The notes under the pieces are model-generated. The model was not told where the DNA came from. It saw nothing but the letters and a program-made list of their open reading frames with translations, and searched no databases. DNA of 61,030 bases from M0108 sp964523415 (lineage in GTDB: Bacteria; Pseudomonadota; Gammaproteobacteria; Chromatiales; Chromatiaceae), in assembly GCA_964523415.1 (NCBI GenBank), contig CAZFZB010000005.1, positions 1 to 61,030 of the forward strand, written 5' to 3'. Shown here piece after piece: positions 8,117 through 18,434 of the stretch (within the stretch, counting starts at the first letter, position 1; the number at the start of each line of letters is the position of its first letter). Position numbers and translations under genes: made by a program.

Positions 8117-9090
8117 ATTACCTGACCGAATCGTTCCGTCACTTGATCGGTTTGGACCCCTCCAAGCCTGGACCCGGGGACCGTCACCAGGAGGTGGTTA
8201 CCCTGATGGAGGAGAAGCGCCGCGACAAATTGACCAAGGGTATGCTGCATGCGGCAGAGGCCGGTCGCGCCTTGGCCGCGGATCGCCACAAATGGCGCAA
8301 TCGCCGCTGGGCGACCCTGATCACCCTCAACCTGATCTTTGTCGTCTCCTACTATTTTGACGTTCAACTCTTGGAGGGGGCCCTGACCGCATCCCGATTC
8401 GTCGGCTTTCACCTGGCGGACCTGAACTCGGCCCTCCAGGTGATGCTGGCCTACCGGCATATCGTCCTGAATCTGGTCATTGGTACCCTGACCCTCCTCG
8501 TCCTCTGGCTGCTCCTGGGCGGGCGCACCTTCTGTTCCTGGGTCTGCCCCTACCATCTGCTGGCGGAGTGGGCCGAGCAACTCCACCTCTGGCTGATCAA
8601 GCGTAAATGGGCTCGGGACATCCGATTCCACCGGACCGTCCGGATCATCTGCTATGTCCTCTTCCTCCTCCTGACCCTCCTCAGTGGCTACACCCTGTTC
8701 GAGACCCTATCGCCCACCGGGATCCTCAGCCGTGCCCTCATCTATGGCCCGGGCCTGGCATTGATCTGGGTACTGGCCCTGCTGGCCTTCGAGATCCTGT
8801 TTTCGCGCCGCGCCTGGTGCCGTTATGTCTGCCCCATTGGCGTTACCTATGGCCTCGTGGGTCTGTTCTCGCCGGTGCGGGTTCAGTACCGTGTCCAGGA
8901 CTGCCATCACGAAGGGGACTGCCGCGCCATTTGCCTAGTCCCCCATGTCCTCGACGTGACCATCCGCGGCCGGGCGCGGGCCGTCACCACCGACATAGGC
9001 GCCGATTGCACCCGCTGTGGCCTGTGCGTTGATATCTGTCCAACCAATTCCTTGGGTTTCACGGTCAAGGGTCTGGACAAGCTGTTGTAA
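8113..9090 (+). CDS. nosH: NosH, NapH-like membrane quinol-oxidising ferredoxin
   Basis: NosH is a NapH-type inner-membrane iron-sulfur protein, the likely membrane partner of NosG in passing quinol electrons outward. The 325-residue protein has a cytoplasmic N-terminal segment, four predicted spans (about residues 74-90, 115-135, 178-198, 212-232), the two NapH signature motifs FCSWVCPYHLLAEW and WCRYVCPIGVTYG, and a C-terminal 4Fe-4S motif CTRCGLCVDICP. Its start overlaps the nosG stop (ATGA), and nosF follows after five bases. Placement and motifs agree with clade II nos operons. Confidence 0.92.
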   Translation: MNYLTESFRHLIGLDPSKPGPGDRHQEVVTLMEEKRRDKLTKGMLHAAEAGRALAADRHKWRNRRWATLITLNLIFVVSYYFDVQLLEGALTASRFVGFHLADLNSALQVMLAYRHIVLNLVIGTLTLLVLWLLLGGRTFCSWVCPYHLLAEWAEQLHLWLIKRKWARDIRFHRTVRIICYVLFLLLTLLSGYTLFETLSPTGILSRALIYGPGLALIWVLALLAFEILFSRRAWCRYVCPIGVTYGLVGLFSPVRVQYRVQDCHHEGDCRAICLVPHVLDVTIRGRARAVTTDIGADCTRCGLCVDICPTNSLGFTVKGLDKLL

Positions 9091-9095
9091 CCGGC

Positions 9096-9959
9096 ATGAT
9101 TATCTTCGAAAAGGTCATCAAGCACTTCCGCCGCCAGGCAGTCCTCCGGGGCATCAACCTGACAATCGAGCGCGGCCACCGGGTAGCCCTCATAGGCTCG
9201 AATGGCGCTGGCAAGACCACCCTCATCCGCTGCTTGCTGGGGGAATATCATTGCCAGGGCCTGGTCAGCTTGAATGGCCTGAACCCAAGGGAACATCGTC
9301 AAGAGGTCCTGGCCAGAATCGGCTTCGTGCCGCAACTGCCCCCGCCCCTGCGTATGCCGGTGGGCCAACTCCTGTCCTTTGCCGCTGGGGTCTGTGGGGC
9401 AGACCCGGCACGAATGACCGAAATGGCCGGCCACCTGGGTCTGGACGTGGCCCAATTCCGGCGTCACCCCTTTGTCAAGCTCTCCGGCGGGCAGAAGCAG
9501 AAGCTCCTGATCAGCATCGCCTTGGGTCGGGACGTGGAGGTCCTCATCCTCGATGAACCGGCGGCAAACCTGGATCCTCAGGCGCGGCGCATCTTTTTTG
9601 ACCTCCTCGCCAAGCGTCAGGACCGCGCAGCCATGCTCATCTCCAGCCACCGCCTGGATGAGGTCGCGGCCTTGGTCAACCGCGTCATCGAACTGGACCA
9701 AGGACAGGTGGTGTTAGACGACCGGGTAGCAGACCTGGTGGACCTCTCGAGCCACCTGGCCTGTCGTCTGACCTTGACTCGCGCTGACGAGGCCTTTGCC
9801 CGATCCATCTCCCCCTGGGGCTTCATCCCTCTGGACGCTGGGCTTACCTGGCGGGGTCGGGTACCAGGCCCGGACCGACTGCGGTTCCTCGGCATGATCT
9901 CCCGGTACGCCGCTCTCATCGCCACCCTCAGCCTCGATGAGATAAGGCATGAGCCTTAG
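9096..9959 (+). CDS. nosF: NosF, ABC transporter ATPase for NosZ maturation
   Basis: NosF is the cytoplasmic ATPase that drives NosY and, with NosD, is needed for CuZ assembly. The 287-residue protein shows a Walker A motif GSNGAGKTT (residues 34-42), a Q-loop near QLPPP, the ABC signature LSGGQKQK, Walker B VLILDEP and a switch His (ISSHRLDE). It directly follows nosH, with five bases between. About 75 residues after the ATPase core form a C-terminal domain common to NosF/CcmA-like proteins. Confidence 0.93.
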   Translation: MIIFEKVIKHFRRQAVLRGINLTIERGHRVALIGSNGAGKTTLIRCLLGEYHCQGLVSLNGLNPREHRQEVLARIGFVPQLPPPLRMPVGQLLSFAAGVCGADPARMTEMAGHLGLDVAQFRRHPFVKLSGGQKQKLLISIALGRDVEVLILDEPAANLDPQARRIFFDLLAKRQDRAAMLISSHRLDEVAALVNRVIELDQGQVVLDDRVADLVDLSSHLACRLTLTRADEAFARSISPWGFIPLDAGLTWRGRVPGPDRLRFLGMISRYAALIATLSLDEIRHEP

Positions 9960-10002
9960 GGTGGGAATCGGGTAGGATCTAGCAAATCCCTGGAGATGGA
10001 TA

Positions 10003-10530
10003 ATGCCCATGTTTGATCGACCCTCGCTATCGGCCCTGCTGACCCTGTTGATAATACTCGGCGTCCAGCCGGGTCTGACAGGGTGTGGGGATAAGGGCAC
10101 GGGTCCCACCGCCGTGAAGTGGGATCGTATCGCCTGCGAGCGCTGCCGTATGGTCTTGTCAGCCCGCAATTATGCGGCCCAGGTGCGCCTCTTCGATGCA
10201 AAAGGTGTTTCCACCCCTCATTACTTCGATGACCTCGGCTGCGCGGTCATCTGGTTGGATAATCAGCCCTCACCGCAGGACCCCCGGACCGAAATCTGGG
10301 TTAACGACTGGCGAAATGGGACCTGGCTCGATGCCAGGAGGGCGTATTACCTCAAAGGCAAGGAAACCCCCATGCAGTACGGCCTAGGGGCGCAGGCGGA
10401 GTTCGCGCCAGGTGTCCTCGACTTCGCCGCCGCCAAGTCCCACATCCTTGCCGTGGAGGCGCGCTATAACGCCCCCGTATTAAATCCCCAGGCCGCATCT
10501 GAGCACGGACACTCGCACCTCACCCAATGA
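10003..10530 (+). CDS. nosL: NosL, outer-membrane copper chaperone lipoprotein
   Basis: NosL is a periplasm-facing lipoprotein that binds Cu(I) and delivers it to NosD/NosZ. The 175-residue protein has a lipobox ending LTG-C28 and the NosL metal motif C45-E-R-C48-R-M50, followed by a two-repeat alpha-beta fold with conserved segments HYFDDLGCAVIWL and WVNDWRNGTWLDARRAYYL. A His-containing C-terminal tail (HGHSHL) may add a metal site. It overlaps nosY by four bases (ATGA). Confidence 0.93.
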   Translation: MPMFDRPSLSALLTLLIILGVQPGLTGCGDKGTGPTAVKWDRIACERCRMVLSARNYAAQVRLFDAKGVSTPHYFDDLGCAVIWLDNQPSPQDPRTEIWVNDWRNGTWLDARRAYYLKGKETPMQYGLGAQAEFAPGVLDFAAAKSHILAVEARYNAPVLNPQAASEHGHSHLTQ

Positions 10531-11354
10531 AAAATTTATGGCTGACCGCTCAAACGGACGTTCTGGAATCCCTGCGCGCCAAGTGGTTCCTGGTCTATAG
10601 CCTCATCTTCGGCGGTTTAGTAGCCCTGCTGTTCATCTTCGGCCTCACCGAATCGCGCGTCATGGGCTTTACCGGGCTGTCACGGCTCATGGTGACCTAC
10701 ATTCAGCTTGCCATGGCCATTTTGCCGGTCTTTGTCCTCATTACCACGGTACGTTCGGTAGCCGGCGATCGCGAGGCGGGCATCCACGAATACCTGCTGT
10801 CCTTACCCATCAGCCTCGCTGCCTGGTTTTGGGGGAAGCTCGGCGGGCGTTTTCTGGTGGTCTTTCTCCCGGTCTTTCTGGCCATGGTCGCGGCCATCAC
10901 CTGGGGGGCGTTTCGGGGAGCCGAGGTCCCCTGGACTCTCTTCTGCTACTACACTGGCCTGCTCATGGCCCTGGCCTGGTGCTTCCTGGGCCTGGCGATG
11001 CTGCTCTCCACCCTCACCCGCTCTGTCGATGTCGCTCAGGCCTCCGCCTTTGTCCTCTGGCTAACCCTGCTGCTCTTCCTCGACCTGGTCCTTCTCGGGG
11101 TCATGATTCGCGGTCATCTCCCCCCCGAGACCGCGGTCGCCATTGCCCTCGTCAACCCCCTCCAGGTCTTCCGCACTGCTGCCATGCTCCTGCTCGACCA
11201 CCAATTGGTCATGCTCGGACCCTCTGCCTACGTCATCCTGGACGCCTTCGGGCAGGCTGGCTACATCGCCTTCGCCCTCCTTTACCCAACCTTATTGGGT
11301 ACCCTGTGCGCTTGGCTAGGTTATGTCCTCTTCAAGCGTAGTGATCTGCCCTGA
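10527..11354 (+). CDS. nosY: NosY, ABC transporter permease for NosZ maturation
   Basis: NosY is the membrane subunit of the NosDFY complex that supports CuZ biogenesis. The 275-residue protein has six hydrophobic spans and the conserved ABC-2 segment with RSVAGDREAGIHEYLLSLPIS near residues 72-92, which contacts the ATPase. It ends the nos operon: its stop is 25 bp from the stop of the convergent cytochrome gene. No terminator hairpin is visible in that short space. Confidence 0.92.
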   Translation: MKNLWLTAQTDVLESLRAKWFLVYSLIFGGLVALLFIFGLTESRVMGFTGLSRLMVTYIQLAMAILPVFVLITTVRSVAGDREAGIHEYLLSLPISLAAWFWGKLGGRFLVVFLPVFLAMVAAITWGAFRGAEVPWTLFCYYTGLLMALAWCFLGLAMLLSTLTRSVDVAQASAFVLWLTLLLFLDLVLLGVMIRGHLPPETAVAIALVNPLQVFRTAAMLLLDHQLVMLGPSAYVILDAFGQAGYIAFALLYPTLLGTLCAWLGYVLFKRSDLP

Positions 11355-11378
11355 TGTACGCCAAGAGCCTGGGCGCCC

Positions 11379-12089
11379 TTAATCGTCCAGGGTCGACAGA
11401 TAGGCGAAGATATTCTGGAGTTCCTCTACTTGGAAGGCCGCGAGCAGTTCCACGCCATCGGGCTCCGAGGGATCATGGGCGCGTTCCTTGTCGATGAATT
11501 TGGCGATCTGACGCCAGAGGTAATGGGTATATTGGCCAGCGAGGAAGGGCACCGCATCCTTCTGGTCACCCTGTCCCTTGGCACCGTGACATGAGGCGCA
11601 TTCGCGACGGTAGATTTTTTTACCAGCCTCGGCGTCACCCGGGGCGAGGGGAATCTGGACCAGGCGTTTGGTGGCGAGCAGGCGTTCGTAGGCATTGAAG
11701 CCCGGGGCATTCTCATCGGCGGGGGGTAGCTTGCTGGTGATTTCGAGGCCCGCGAGAAAGGCTGACACATCCTGGATATCGGGGTCGGGCATCTGCCGGT
11801 GATCGACAGATTCGACCATAGCCAGGTTGGTCCTTTTTCGGTCCCGGAACAGAGTAAGTTGCCGAGCAATATAGGTGGCGGGAAGGCCCGCAAGTCGAGG
11901 GTACTCCCCCTCCTTGCCTCCCTGACCGAATTCACCATGACACCCAGCGCACACCTCGTTGATGTCCTTGCCGTTGCGCACATCCAGCTGGTGGGCAGCC
12001 GGTTCCCCGACCGCCTGGTCATAATTGGCCAGAAGCCCGATGACGAAAAGGACACTAAGCACCCAAGGATGGAAATTTGTAATTTGCAT
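11379..12089 (-). CDS. Diheme c-type cytochrome, convergent to the nos operon
   Basis: This 236-residue exported protein has two cytochrome c domains, with haem sites C47-A-G-C-H51 and C164-A-S-C-H168, and an N-terminal signal sequence (hydrophobic VLSVLFVIGLLA). It is of the same diheme c4/c554 type as nosC2, but the two sequences clearly differ. Its promoter region holds a Dnr-like palindrome with one mismatch (12149-12162). A role as an extra electron carrier for denitrification or another anaerobic pathway is inferred from this site and the neighbouring nos genes; the partner enzyme is unknown. Confidence 0.85.
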   Translation of the reverse strand: MQITNFHPWVLSVLFVIGLLANYDQAVGEPAAHQLDVRNGKDINEVCAGCHGEFGQGGKEGEYPRLAGLPATYIARQLTLFRDRKRTNLAMVESVDHRQMPDPDIQDVSAFLAGLEITSKLPPADENAPGFNAYERLLATKRLVQIPLAPGDAEAGKKIYRRECASCHGAKGQGDQKDAVPFLAGQYTHYLWRQIAKFIDKERAHDPSEPDGVELLAAFQVEELQNIFAYLSTLDD

Positions 12090-12120
12090 GGCTCACACCC
12101 AATCACCCACAGCATCCTTA

Positions 12121-12162
12121 ATGGTGATGAGGCCGCCGCTCCTGGTCCTTAACCCAGGTCAA
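12121..12162 (-). promoter_or_regulatory. Imperfect Dnr/FNR-like box before the diheme cytochrome gene
   Basis: Read on the minus strand, TTGAC-CTGG-GTTAA occupies 12162-12149 and differs at one position from the TTGAC-N4-GTCAA palindrome. At the 36-nt spacing found for the other two boxes, the hexamer CACCAT (12126-12121) matches a -10 element only weakly. A transcript would start near 12114, about 25 nt before the ATG at 12089. The case is weaker than for the two nos boxes. Confidence 0.4.
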
Positions 12163-12219
12163 GAGGAGGATTGGATCCGGACCCATGGGGATAGCCCGAG
12201 ATCCGCAAACTCAGCGCAA

Positions 12220-13998
12220 TTAACTGTCGGAAATACTATTGAGTCCTGGCGTCGGGGTCGGGGCCTCCGGTCGCTGGAAACGAAGTTCCTGGTTATAGGG
12301 AAAGACATCCTCGAAGACCCCATTGGCGGTGTCCCTCTGACGACGTTGCCAATAGCGGTAGTCGAAAATTTCCGGGTGGGTATCGAACAGGATTTGGCGT
12401 AATTCCTGACTGTTGGTGAGAAAGGTGGGAAATTCCTCCGGGAAGACATCCCCCGGATTTACGGTGTACCAGGGTTCGGCGCTCATCTCATCATCGAGGG
12501 TACGCGCCTGGGGTATCTTGCGAAACTTGCACTCACCGAGATAACAAATCTCGTCGTAATCATAAAAGATCACCCGGTTAAGACGGGTGACACCGAAGTT
12601 TTTGAAGAGGAGATCGCCCGGAAAGATATTGACACCCATGAGTTGCTTGAGGGCCAGCCCCCAATCAAAGAGGATGGCGCGCTGCTCCGCGGGACTGGCC
12701 TCTGCCAGGTAGACATCCAGGGGGGTCATGCGCCGTTCGATGTAGAGATGCCGCAAAACCAGGATGCCGTCTGCCTTCTCCACCAAAGAGGGCACCTCGG
12801 CCTCGATCTCTTGTAAGAGTTTGGGTGAGAAGCGATGGAGCGGGAAGGCCACATCGGAGAATTCCAGGGTGTCCGCCATCCGTCCCATGCGGTCGTGATT
12901 CTTGACCTGCTGGTAGCGATCCTTCACTTGTTGCCGGGTAACCTCCTTCTGGGGGGGGAAGTGATCACGTATCACCTTGAATACATATGGGAATGAAGCC
13001 AGGGTAAACACCAGCATGACCATGCCCCGGGTGCCAGGGGCGATCTCGAAGAGGTCATCCGAGTTGGCCAGATGCTCCAAAAAATCCCGGTAGAACTCGT
13101 TTTTGGCCTGCTTCTGAAAACCAATACTCATGTAGAGGTCGGCGAGGGACTTGCTGGGCATCAGGCCTTGCAGAAAGTCGACGGTGGCTGCCGGAACCGG
13201 GGTCTTCACCATGAAATAGACGCGGGTGAAACTGAACACCGCGTCCACCTGCTCGCGCTGGGTGAGCAGGGTATCGGCATAAATCGCCCCTGCCTCATTG
13301 TTGACGAGGGGGATCACGAAGGGCTGGTATTCCTCTCCCAAGACCACGCGCCCGATCAGGTAGGCTGCCTTGTTGCGATAAAAGGGGGATTCCAGCACAT
13401 CGATACGCAATTCCTCCAGGCTGGCGGTCCCAAGAGCACTGCGAACCCGAAAGGCCGCGGCTATCCTCTCGGTATCCCGATGGAGATCCTCGTAAGGGAG
13501 GGTGAAATAAAAGGCGGAGAGGATTTCCCATACGCACTGCTCGAGTCCGCCATCCCCCGGATGAAAGGACATGTACACCAGGTAGCGGGCCGCCAATTCC
13601 CGGCGATTGACGCTGGAGGCCAAAAAGATGTTGTCATTATTGAAATATCTGCGATGGAAGAGTCGGCAAAAAACCGAGTTGTAAAAGGTCTCCGCCAGTT
13701 CGGGGCGTCCATGGCGGGCGAGCAGTTGGAGATAAACCCGCTTGACCTCCTGCCACAGGGGTTCGTCCAGTTGCTCGATGCCGAAGGCGGAACGCACCTT
13801 ATCGACAGCCTCCCGTACCCGTAAATCATAGAAGCTGATGCGCTTGGCGGAGGCCGCCCGTACGGATTCCCAGTCGGCGCGCTCGAACCGTTGGCGGGCG
13901 GAACTGGTGATCTCTTGGAAATAGGAATAATGCCGGTCGAAGCCGGTCAGGATGGATCGTGCGATCTGCTGAGCCCGATCTTGAAGGCCGTTCCCCAT
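12220..13998 (-). CDS. aceK: Isocitrate dehydrogenase kinase/phosphatase
   Basis: AceK reversibly phosphorylates isocitrate dehydrogenase and so diverts isocitrate into the glyoxylate bypass when cells grow on acetate or fatty acids. The 592-residue length fits the family. The ATP-binding loop APGTRGMVMLV (near residue 325) and the kinase catalytic segment with FPGDLLFKNFGV and FYDYDE (near residues 460-482) are present. It is divergent from aceB, not at the end of an aceBAK operon as in enterics, so the control gene and the enzymes share one intergenic promoter region. Confidence 0.95.
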   Translation of the reverse strand: MGNGLQDRAQQIARSILTGFDRHYSYFQEITSSARQRFERADWESVRAASAKRISFYDLRVREAVDKVRSAFGIEQLDEPLWQEVKRVYLQLLARHGRPELAETFYNSVFCRLFHRRYFNNDNIFLASSVNRRELAARYLVYMSFHPGDGGLEQCVWEILSAFYFTLPYEDLHRDTERIAAAFRVRSALGTASLEELRIDVLESPFYRNKAAYLIGRVVLGEEYQPFVIPLVNNEAGAIYADTLLTQREQVDAVFSFTRVYFMVKTPVPAATVDFLQGLMPSKSLADLYMSIGFQKQAKNEFYRDFLEHLANSDDLFEIAPGTRGMVMLVFTLASFPYVFKVIRDHFPPQKEVTRQQVKDRYQQVKNHDRMGRMADTLEFSDVAFPLHRFSPKLLQEIEAEVPSLVEKADGILVLRHLYIERRMTPLDVYLAEASPAEQRAILFDWGLALKQLMGVNIFPGDLLFKNFGVTRLNRVIFYDYDEICYLGECKFRKIPQARTLDDEMSAEPWYTVNPGDVFPEEFPTFLTNSQELRQILFDTHPEIFDYRYWQRRQRDTANGVFEDVFPYNQELRFQRPEAPTPTPGLNSISDS

Positions 13999-14138
13999 AA
14001 ACCCATTCTCCCACTCCCAAATTAACCCGAATGGTCCAGGCTATGCGAGCCCAATATCCAGGCCGCGCCAAACCATTACATAATTCAAAGCTATGTATTG
14101 AAATTTTAGACTTTAATTACTGAGCTTTTTACACCATT

Positions 14139-14154
14139 TTGTTGCAGTGCACAA
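14139..14154. promoter_or_regulatory. Imperfect palindrome in the aceK-aceB divergent promoter region
   Basis: The 212-bp spacer between aceK and aceB is markedly AT-rich. It holds TTGTTGCAGTGCACAA, an imperfect inverted repeat with TTGT..GCA half-sites, 57 bp before the aceB start. GCA/TGC-centred palindromes are known at glyoxylate-shunt promoters controlled by fatty-acid or acetate-responsive regulators (ScfR/RamB type). Linking this site to such a regulator is only a guess. Confidence 0.3.
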
Positions 14155-14210
14155 TACATAGGTCTCCCTGACCTTACAACAAATTCGCCACCAACCCTTA
14201 GGAAAAGCCC

Positions 14211-15809
<1,599 letters not shown>

Positions 15810-15822
15810 GCATACCTGAGGC

Positions 15823-15888
15823 ATCACCCCTCGATTTGCGGGGTGATCCACCCTCCTCCTAATAAACCTGCGGCGCCCTCAAGGCGCC
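15823..15888 (+). terminator. Two hairpins between aceB and aceA
   Basis: ATCACCCC at 15823-15830 pairs with GGGGTGAT at 15840-15847 over a 9-nt loop. GGCGCC at 15872-15877 pairs with GGCGCC at 15883-15888 over CTCAA. Neither is followed by a T tract, so these are more likely attenuating or RNA-processing structures than strong terminators. Confidence 0.4.
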
Positions 15889-15920
15889 TTACACTAACCT
15901 GCCACCAAGCGGAGTAATCT

Positions 15921-17243
15921 ATGACCTTAGCAATGAACCGAGAGCAACAGATTCAGGCCCTGGAGAAGGATTGGGCCAGCAACCCTCGTTGGCGGGATGT
16001 AAACCGTGGCTATACCGCCGCCGATGTGGTCCGCCTGCGCGGTTCCGTCCAGCCCGAATATACCTTTGCCCGTAACGGGGCCGAAAAACTCTGGGATTTG
16101 ATTCACGGCGGTGCTCGCAAGGGTTATGTCAACTGCATGGGTGCCATTACCGCAGGCCAGGCCATGCAGCAGGCCAAGGCCGGTGTTGAGGCCATCTACC
16201 TGTCCGGCTGGCAGGTGGCGGCAGATGGCAACACCTCCGAGACCATGTACCCGGACCAGTCTCTCTACGCCTATGATTCGGTTCCGACCATGGTCCGGCG
16301 CATCAACAACACCTTCAAGCGGGCAGATGAGATCCAGTGGGGCCGCGGTGTTGGCCCCGGCGACGCGGGCTACATAGACCACTTTCTGCCCATCGTGGCG
16401 GATGCGGAGGCGGGCTTCGGCGGCGTGCTGAATGCCTTTGAACTGATGAAGAACATGATCGCCGCAGGTGCCGCCGGGGTGCATTACGAGGACCAGTTGG
16501 CCGCCGTCAAGAAGTGCGGCCACATGGGCGGCAAGGTCCTGGTCCCCACCCAGGAGGCAGTACAGAAACTCATCGCCGCGCGCCTGGCAGCGGATGTCTG
16601 TGGTGTCCCCACACTGGTGTTGGCTCGCACCGACGCCGAGGCGGCCAATTTGCTGACCTCCGATTTCGATTCCAACGACAAGCCCTTCCTCATGGGTACC
16701 CGCACCGCCGAGGGCCTCTATAACGTCAAGAATGGCCTTGAGCAGGCCATCAGCCGCGGCCTGGCCTATGCCCCTTACGCCGACCTGGTGTGGTGCGAGA
16801 CTGGTACCCCGGATTTGGGCTTCGCCCGTGAGTTCGCCGAGGCACTGATGGCGCAAAACCCCAACAAGCTGTTGGCCTACAATTGCTCCCCCTCCTTCAA
16901 CTGGAAGCGTAACCTGGACGACAAGACTATTGCCGAGTTCCAGGACCGCTTGTCCGATATGGGTTACAAGTACCAGTTCATCACCCTGGCGGGTATCCAC
17001 AATATGTGGTTCAACATGTACGATCTGGCCTATGATTACGCCAAGGGTGAGGGCATGCGCCACTATGTCGAGAAGGTCCAGGAACCCGAGTTCGCCGCGC
17101 GCGGCAAAGGCTACACCTTCGTTTCCCACCAGCAAGAGGTGGGCGCCGGCTATTTTGATGATGTGACCACCGTCATCCAGGGCGGAGCCTCCTCCCTCAC
17201 GGCCCTCACCGGTTCCACGGAGGAGGCCCAGTTCGACCATTGA
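15921..17243 (+). CDS. aceA: Isocitrate lyase
   Basis: Isocitrate lyase splits isocitrate into succinate and glyoxylate, the first bypass step. The 440-residue enzyme shows the catalytic signature KKCGHMGGK (near residue 193-201), Mg-binding acidic segments (VADAEAGFGG) and the active-site NCSPSFNWK motif (near residue 317). The ATG at 15921 is preceded by GGAG. A strong intrinsic terminator follows at 17328-17361, so aceB-aceA form one unit. Confidence 0.97.
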   Translation: MTLAMNREQQIQALEKDWASNPRWRDVNRGYTAADVVRLRGSVQPEYTFARNGAEKLWDLIHGGARKGYVNCMGAITAGQAMQQAKAGVEAIYLSGWQVAADGNTSETMYPDQSLYAYDSVPTMVRRINNTFKRADEIQWGRGVGPGDAGYIDHFLPIVADAEAGFGGVLNAFELMKNMIAAGAAGVHYEDQLAAVKKCGHMGGKVLVPTQEAVQKLIAARLAADVCGVPTLVLARTDAEAANLLTSDFDSNDKPFLMGTRTAEGLYNVKNGLEQAISRGLAYAPYADLVWCETGTPDLGFAREFAEALMAQNPNKLLAYNCSPSFNWKRNLDDKTIAEFQDRLSDMGYKYQFITLAGIHNMWFNMYDLAYDYAKGEGMRHYVEKVQEPEFAARGKGYTFVSHQQEVGAGYFDDVTTVIQGGASSLTALTGSTEEAQFDH

Positions 17244-17327
17244 ACCAGGGGGCGGATCCGGGTGACCCTGACGCCGGAACCATGACAAAGACCAAGACCT
17301 TTGGCTTGATACGCCTCTGAAACTGAG

Positions 17328-17361
17328 CCGCTCCCAAGGCAACCTGGGGGCGGTTTTTTTT
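17328..17361 (+). terminator. Intrinsic terminator after aceA
   Basis: CCGCTCCCA (17328-17336) pairs with TGGGGGCGG (17345-17353), with one G-T pair and an 8-nt loop, followed directly by eight T (17354-17361). This is the clearest Rho-independent terminator in the window and ends the aceB-aceA unit before rraA. Confidence 0.85.
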
Positions 17362-17388
17362 GACCACCACCCATCGCGAAACCTGAAC

Positions 17389-17895
17389 ATGAGTGTGCAG
17401 AATCTGAAAACGGCGGATTTGAGTGACCAGTGGGGGGATCGTGCCCAAGTAGGTGCCCCTCTTTTCCGTGATTTTGGCGGCCTGACCGACTTCCATGGGC
17501 CTATCGCCACGGCGCTGTGCCCGGATGACAACTCCATGGTACGGGTGATGCTGGAGCAACCAGGGGCCGGTCGGGTATTGGTGATCGATGCTAATGCCTC
17601 ACCCCGTTGCGCCATGCTGGGGGACCTCCTCGCTCAGTTGGCCGTTGACAATGGCTGGGCAGGCGTACTGGTGCACGGCTATATCCGAGATAGCGCTGAC
17701 ATGGCCCGTATGCCCTTAGGGGTCAAGGCGTTAGGAACCCTCCCCCGTAAGAGCGACAAACGCGGTGCCGGTCAGACCCAGCTGACCCTCGACTTTGCCG
17801 GGGTCGAATTTCGACCGGGTGATATGCTTTACGCGGACGCGGATGGGGTGCTGGTTCTCCCCGCCGTTGCCGAGGCTCTTCCGGGAAAGGACTGA
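17389..17895 (+). CDS. rraA: RraA-family protein
   Basis: This 168-residue protein belongs to the RraA family. In enterobacteria RraA binds RNase E and inhibits mRNA decay; close homologues elsewhere are HMG/oxaloacetate aldolases. Family features are the Gly-rich N-terminal TALCPDDNSMV region, the GDLLAQLAVDNGWAGV helix (near residues 73-88) and GYIRDSADM, where the Arg-Asp pair bind metal or substrate in the aldolases. The sequence alone does not decide between the two roles. It lies just after the aceA terminator and is probably transcribed separately. Confidence 0.88.
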   Translation: MSVQNLKTADLSDQWGDRAQVGAPLFRDFGGLTDFHGPIATALCPDDNSMVRVMLEQPGAGRVLVIDANASPRCAMLGDLLAQLAVDNGWAGVLVHGYIRDSADMARMPLGVKALGTLPRKSDKRGAGQTQLTLDFAGVEFRPGDMLYADADGVLVLPAVAEALPGKD

Positions 17896-18026
17896 AGTTG
17901 GAAATTCGGTGCCCAGGTAAAGGACGGCCAGTCAGGTGATGGCCCCACCCTTTATATTAGGCGCTCCCCGGGAATCGCTAGCGAAGGAATTGGGCCGTCA
18001 ATAATATGACCATGAGGTTTACCTAA

Positions 18027-18308
18027 ATGAAGCCGATGACGTTCGGTATATTGTTAAGTATTATGGCCTTAGGGACTCCCCTGGCGGCTCGTTCCAACCC
18101 TGATTTCAAGGGTTTGATAGATAACCTGCCGGATAGTCGGATTGGGGACTGGATCATAGGCAGCAGGACTGTCACGATCACCGCCAAAACCATTATTGAC
18201 GAGCATAATGGCAAGGCTGAGGTCGGGACCTGCGTGTCCGTAAGCTATGAAGGGATCCAGGTCAAAGGGATCACAACCGAAATAATTTCCCAGTGCCTCC
18301 CCGAATAA
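18027..18308 (+). CDS. Small exported protein of unknown function
   Basis: This is a 93-residue protein with a clear signal peptide (MKPMTFGILLSIMALGTPLAA). The mature part holds short alternating beta segments of the pattern G-x-W-x-x-G-x-x-T-V and a V-S-Y-E-G-I-x-V-K-G segment, which recalls the small OB-like beta-barrels of DUF5666-type proteins. The resemblance is weak. Two cysteines (near residues 68 and 90) could form a disulfide. It stands alone between rraA and the YaiI-like gene; a periplasmic location is the only firm inference. Confidence 0.65.
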   Translation: MKPMTFGILLSIMALGTPLAARSNPDFKGLIDNLPDSRIGDWIIGSRTVTITAKTIIDEHNGKAEVGTCVSVSYEGIQVKGITTEIISQCLPE

Positions 18309-18434
18309 GCCGGGCATCGACCTCCTGAAGGCGCATGGCCCAGTAGTGTGCCTCTTCCAAGGGACTGCTGCTCCAGCAACCCTGGGTGACCGGCCTTCCC
18401 CATCTCACCTGCTAACAGAGCTTGGGAGTTCACC

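Noticed and set aside
8160..9090. Possible frameshift, because a longer ORF starts at 7489 in the nosH frame
   Set aside because: The upstream part is a shadow of nosG; nosG and nosH overlap normally by ATGA.
15927..17615. 562-residue ORF antisense to aceA
   Set aside because: Its codon pattern is a shadow of isocitrate lyase, a typical GC-rich artefact, and it matches no known family.
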